DNA of 64,000 bases from positions 372,001 to 436,000 of the forward strand of contig JAQGBZ010000003.1 of the NCBI GenBank assembly GCA_034687125.1. Reading direction: 5' to 3'. Under the pieces are notes generated by a model that did not search any database, was not told the origin of the DNA, and saw only the letters and a program-made list of their open reading frames with translations. Both the position numbers and the translations under genes were made by a program. The stretch is from Neelides folsomi. Its lineage: Eukaryota > Arthropoda > Collembola > Neelipleona > Neelidae. Shown here piece after piece: positions 61,032-64,000 of this stretch; within the stretch, counting starts at the first letter, position 1; each line of letters opens with the position of its first letter.

Positions 61032-64000
61032 AAACAACTTTTGTTTTAATTGCTCCTAACTTCCATACTAATTACTATACTTAATTAATGCTTTGACTTT
61101 GCTTTATGGCGCGGAAAGGATAGATTTTAACAAGGGATGGAATATTTTTTGAGTTTATTACCTCCGTATTACAAGTTAATTGTTTAAGGAAATTTCTTTG
61201 ACCATTTTATGGAGAAACCTTGAGCATAGGAATTACATTCAATAAAGGATGGAAATCACAAAGGAAAATTATTTTAAATAAATTCAAGAGGAAGTTGTGA
61301 AACTTAGAAGGTGTTTCAAATTACTTTGTTATTTTTACACTTCAAGCTTGAATCTGTTTGGACTTCTCATTAAAATGATAATTTGACTGTCAATTTTCTT
61401 ATTAACTTTAACGTTTGCATTTGGTACTTAATTAAATAGAAGACACTATCATGCACTATCTACCCAAATTCTTATTTAATAAATGGTAATAAAAGCGGAT
61501 TTTATCTTCTCGATATTAAATTCGCATTTTCGATACTACTTTATAATAATACAAAATTATCTCATTTGATGATAAAACTTATTATGATTTCCGCATTATT
61601 ATTATGTTGTTTTACTCACTTTTTTATTCACATTCAGAATATGTTTTAATTTTATGTACTTTTGGATAAACTTACGTGCTATATCGAATTATGAAATATG
61701 AAATATGAGAGCTTACGATTGCTACATGGATATAATTTTAAATGAAAAAAATTCATTTGTTTTTACCTGTGCTTATGGTATAAATACATAGGTATAATTC
61801 ACTAATTAACATACTTTACTTTTAAAAGTTGAAACTTCCAATCTCATTGTCAGTTTAATTATTTAGAATGTTTGGCACATTTGTTGAAGTGGGTATTTAA
61901 ATTTGGATCAGTTTATTTGCAAAGCAATCTAATTTATTTCCGGGTATAAACTTTTAAGCTATTAAGAACATCGTTTGATAATGACGGGGCAATGCGGACA
62001 TTAAACACTCTGGTTCTCTGCAAGTTAATTATTTATTGAAAAGGAGATAATCTCTCAATTAGGCTCATATTGAGTTAGAATGAATAAATAAAGCGTAAAA
62101 AGTGAGAATTGAAAGCTTCTTTCGTGTGGTTGAGCACGAAGAGCCTTTCATCTCTTTACTCGTTTCTTGGAGAGACAATCTACTTATGTTACCCCTTCAC
62201 ATCAAAGTAGTACAACATTACTTTAATCATGTCTTCATCTAATATACTTTCGATACATTCTCTCCAAGTCTTGTATGTCAAAAGTAAAAAATACAGAGAA
62301 TTCTTAGACAATGTTTGACAACTTTTACACATTTTTTTAGTATTAATTGGACCAATTTCAATGATGCTTTGGACCATTTTTTTACATTTATATCAATTAA
62401 TTGAATTAAACTGCTATTGAATAATTTAACATTCAGAAAAGTATGTATTGAATAACGCAACACCCATTTAATTACTTACTATTTATTATTTTATAAGCTG
62501 ACTTTATTGAAGTTGTCTTATCGAAGAAAGTTCGAAGTTTCGTGTAAGGATGTTTAAGTTGATTAGTGGCCGCGGTTGAACCTCCGAGACACTTTCTCCC
62601 CCATGTTTTCCTTCAGCGCATAAAAGTAATTAAATAATTAATTATTTATCCATTAACCTCCCCCCAAATGGCCTACTAGAAAAATAGTTTATTAGTCTTT
62701 TCCGCATTAACCCTGTCGAGTCTGGTTGGTAATAATATATTATAGTATAGAAGTAGGACTCGGAAGCTCGATTAGACATAGATTAAGATTGAGCCGCCTT
62801 TATTTTGAGAGGAGATGCCTGATGACTAATTAAAAGGAGATGGGTTTTAATTGAATTTCCACTAAACAAATATATTTCTCTATTACATTATCCACTTATG
62901 GTCTTTTCTAAAATTTTGTGTTGACTATTCTATAGATTAAGATCTTTAAAAGTTGAGAAAGATACACTCTTATACAAATAGATATTTGCGATGTTTCCTC
63001 GTAATATTCGTGTTCATTTTATATTTGCATAGGATGGATAAACATCCGGAATATGAAGAGGGAGGGTTCATAATCGCCATTAATATAAGAGAAGATTAAA
63101 ACGAGAGACTCCATTGTTTTAAGAGTGAATAATATTGTTTTATATTATTTCGGCTCGTGCGTTTCTCAACTCCACTTTCTCTACTTTATGTTTATACACG
63201 TCGGGAGTAGGAAAGGTTTCTTTTGTCCGTTATCTGTATCGATTTACTCACCCACTCACTTTCAACATCATACACACAACCTTCAAACTCTCAACACCGC
63301 CGCTGCTCTTATGCATAATGCTATCATTAATTCATACGTGGTGATAGGGGGCATTAAATCTACATTAACATTAAGAAAGAAAAAGGTCGAATGAAACATG
63401 TGAATTTATGGGCCAGACGAAAAAGAAAAGGTTTAAGAAGTAACGAAGAAGTGATTGACGTTTCCTCATTTGGGAAAGTTGATATTTCGGCAGTTTATTT
63501 TTCTTTAATAAATGTTGACCTCAATTTATTTGTTCATGACCGTTTCATTTTACAAGGCTTCAAGTTATTCTACCCTTAATCAATTTTTAATATTTATTTT
63601 CCTAAAAATTGATTCTACAAGATGAATATTCAAAAATAATAATTCTTTAAAGATTGTTTGCTATCATAACTGACTGACGGAATCTTAACAAATATCTCGA
63701 AGCTTAAATTTTAATAAAACTGAAAAATATTCTATAGCTAATACTTATTGTTTTCAATTAAGTAAATACAGTGATTTTTAATAAAATTCCTTTGGACTAT
63801 TGTTGTTAAAACAGTAGCACTCTGATCTCCTTATGAGTATCTTTTCATTTAAAATGAAGAGTATCGTATCTCTATGTATTACCAAGTTGGTAAATAGGTC
63901 TCGAGTGTAGTTGAGAAGAAGACTATGAGTTTGAATTAAGACTCAACAATCTTCATTTTCTTTTCTGAGCGGTGAGTCGAGGATGTTTGAAGGTGCTTGT
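61032..64000. other. Intron-like stretch to the window end; shared PDE4 core exons not reached
   Basis: AT-rich DNA. A 62-codon frame at 63391-63579 opens MKHVNLWARRKRKGLRSNEE from a true ATG and has an Arg/Lys-rich head, but its donor-like sites (for example AGAA|GTAACG) leave one base and not two, so I do not call it an exon. I find no sequence encoding the FDVDNG start of the shared PDE4 exon, or UCR1, in this interval. Confidence 0.5.

Noticed and set aside
63391-63579. Short first exon beginning MKHVN, superficially like PDE4D3's MMHVN
   Set aside because: The RRHSW motif is absent and the donor-like sites leave one base, not two; four shared residues are not enough.

Overview
The window is AT-rich eukaryotic DNA (about 70% A+T by eye) with long non-coding stretches, short isolated exon-like reading frames, AT microsatellites and small palindromic repeats. 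There are no operons and no long continuous genes. The best reading is that most of it is the 5' part of one very large, intron-rich gene on the + strand. Base composition, low-complexity motifs and protein similarity point to an invertebrate, probably an arthropod. A copepod such as a sea louse is possible but not proven.

The central result is a set of alternative first coding exons that I assign to a cAMP-specific phosphodiesterase 4 (PDE4, fly dunce). Four + strand frames (ATGs at 12560, 36032, 55849 and 60527) share one architecture. An in-frame stop lies upstream of the ATG (directly adjacent for the last two), the protein is hydrophilic and Ser/Thr-rich, and a GT donor falls just before the frame would close. 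In all four the donor interrupts the codon after its second base, so all could splice to one shared downstream exon. Two resemble known vertebrate PDE4 N-termini. The 36032 exon ends RRHSW-V-Y-G, like PDE4D3 (RRHSWIC before FDVDNG). The 12560 exon ends with SRRSWP and then RIRR, like PDE4D4/PDE4A long forms (SRMSWP, then RR before F). The UCR1, UCR2 and catalytic exons are not here and should lie beyond base 64000. A fifth exon-like frame at 2360-2585 has a good donor in a different phase and its gene is uncertain.

Layout: 1-2.3 kb, AT-rich DNA with an (AT)10 repeat; 2.36-2.59 kb, the odd-phase exon; 2.6-12.4 kb, non-coding DNA with a GC-richer island and a 606-bp foldback transposable element (9112-9717); 12.36-12.95 kb, PDE4 N-terminus A; 13-36 kb, long intron with a SINE-like remnant and two perfect CRE octamers; 36.0-36.25 kb, N-terminus B, preceded by an overlapping uORF; 36-56 kb, intron with a possible nested minus-strand small gene at 43.3-43.5 kb, a 31-bp tandem duplication and a 95-bp hairpin; 55.85-56.5 kb, N-terminus C; 60.5-61.0 kb, N-terminus D with a TATA/initiator-like pair and a uORF; 61-64 kb, intron.

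As a working model, separate promoters each supply a different N-terminal targeting and phosphorylation segment to a common cAMP-hydrolysing core. This is the known logic of vertebrate PDE4 genes and of fly dunce, whose large introns also hold nested genes. No RNA genes, CRISPR arrays or bacterial-type elements were seen.
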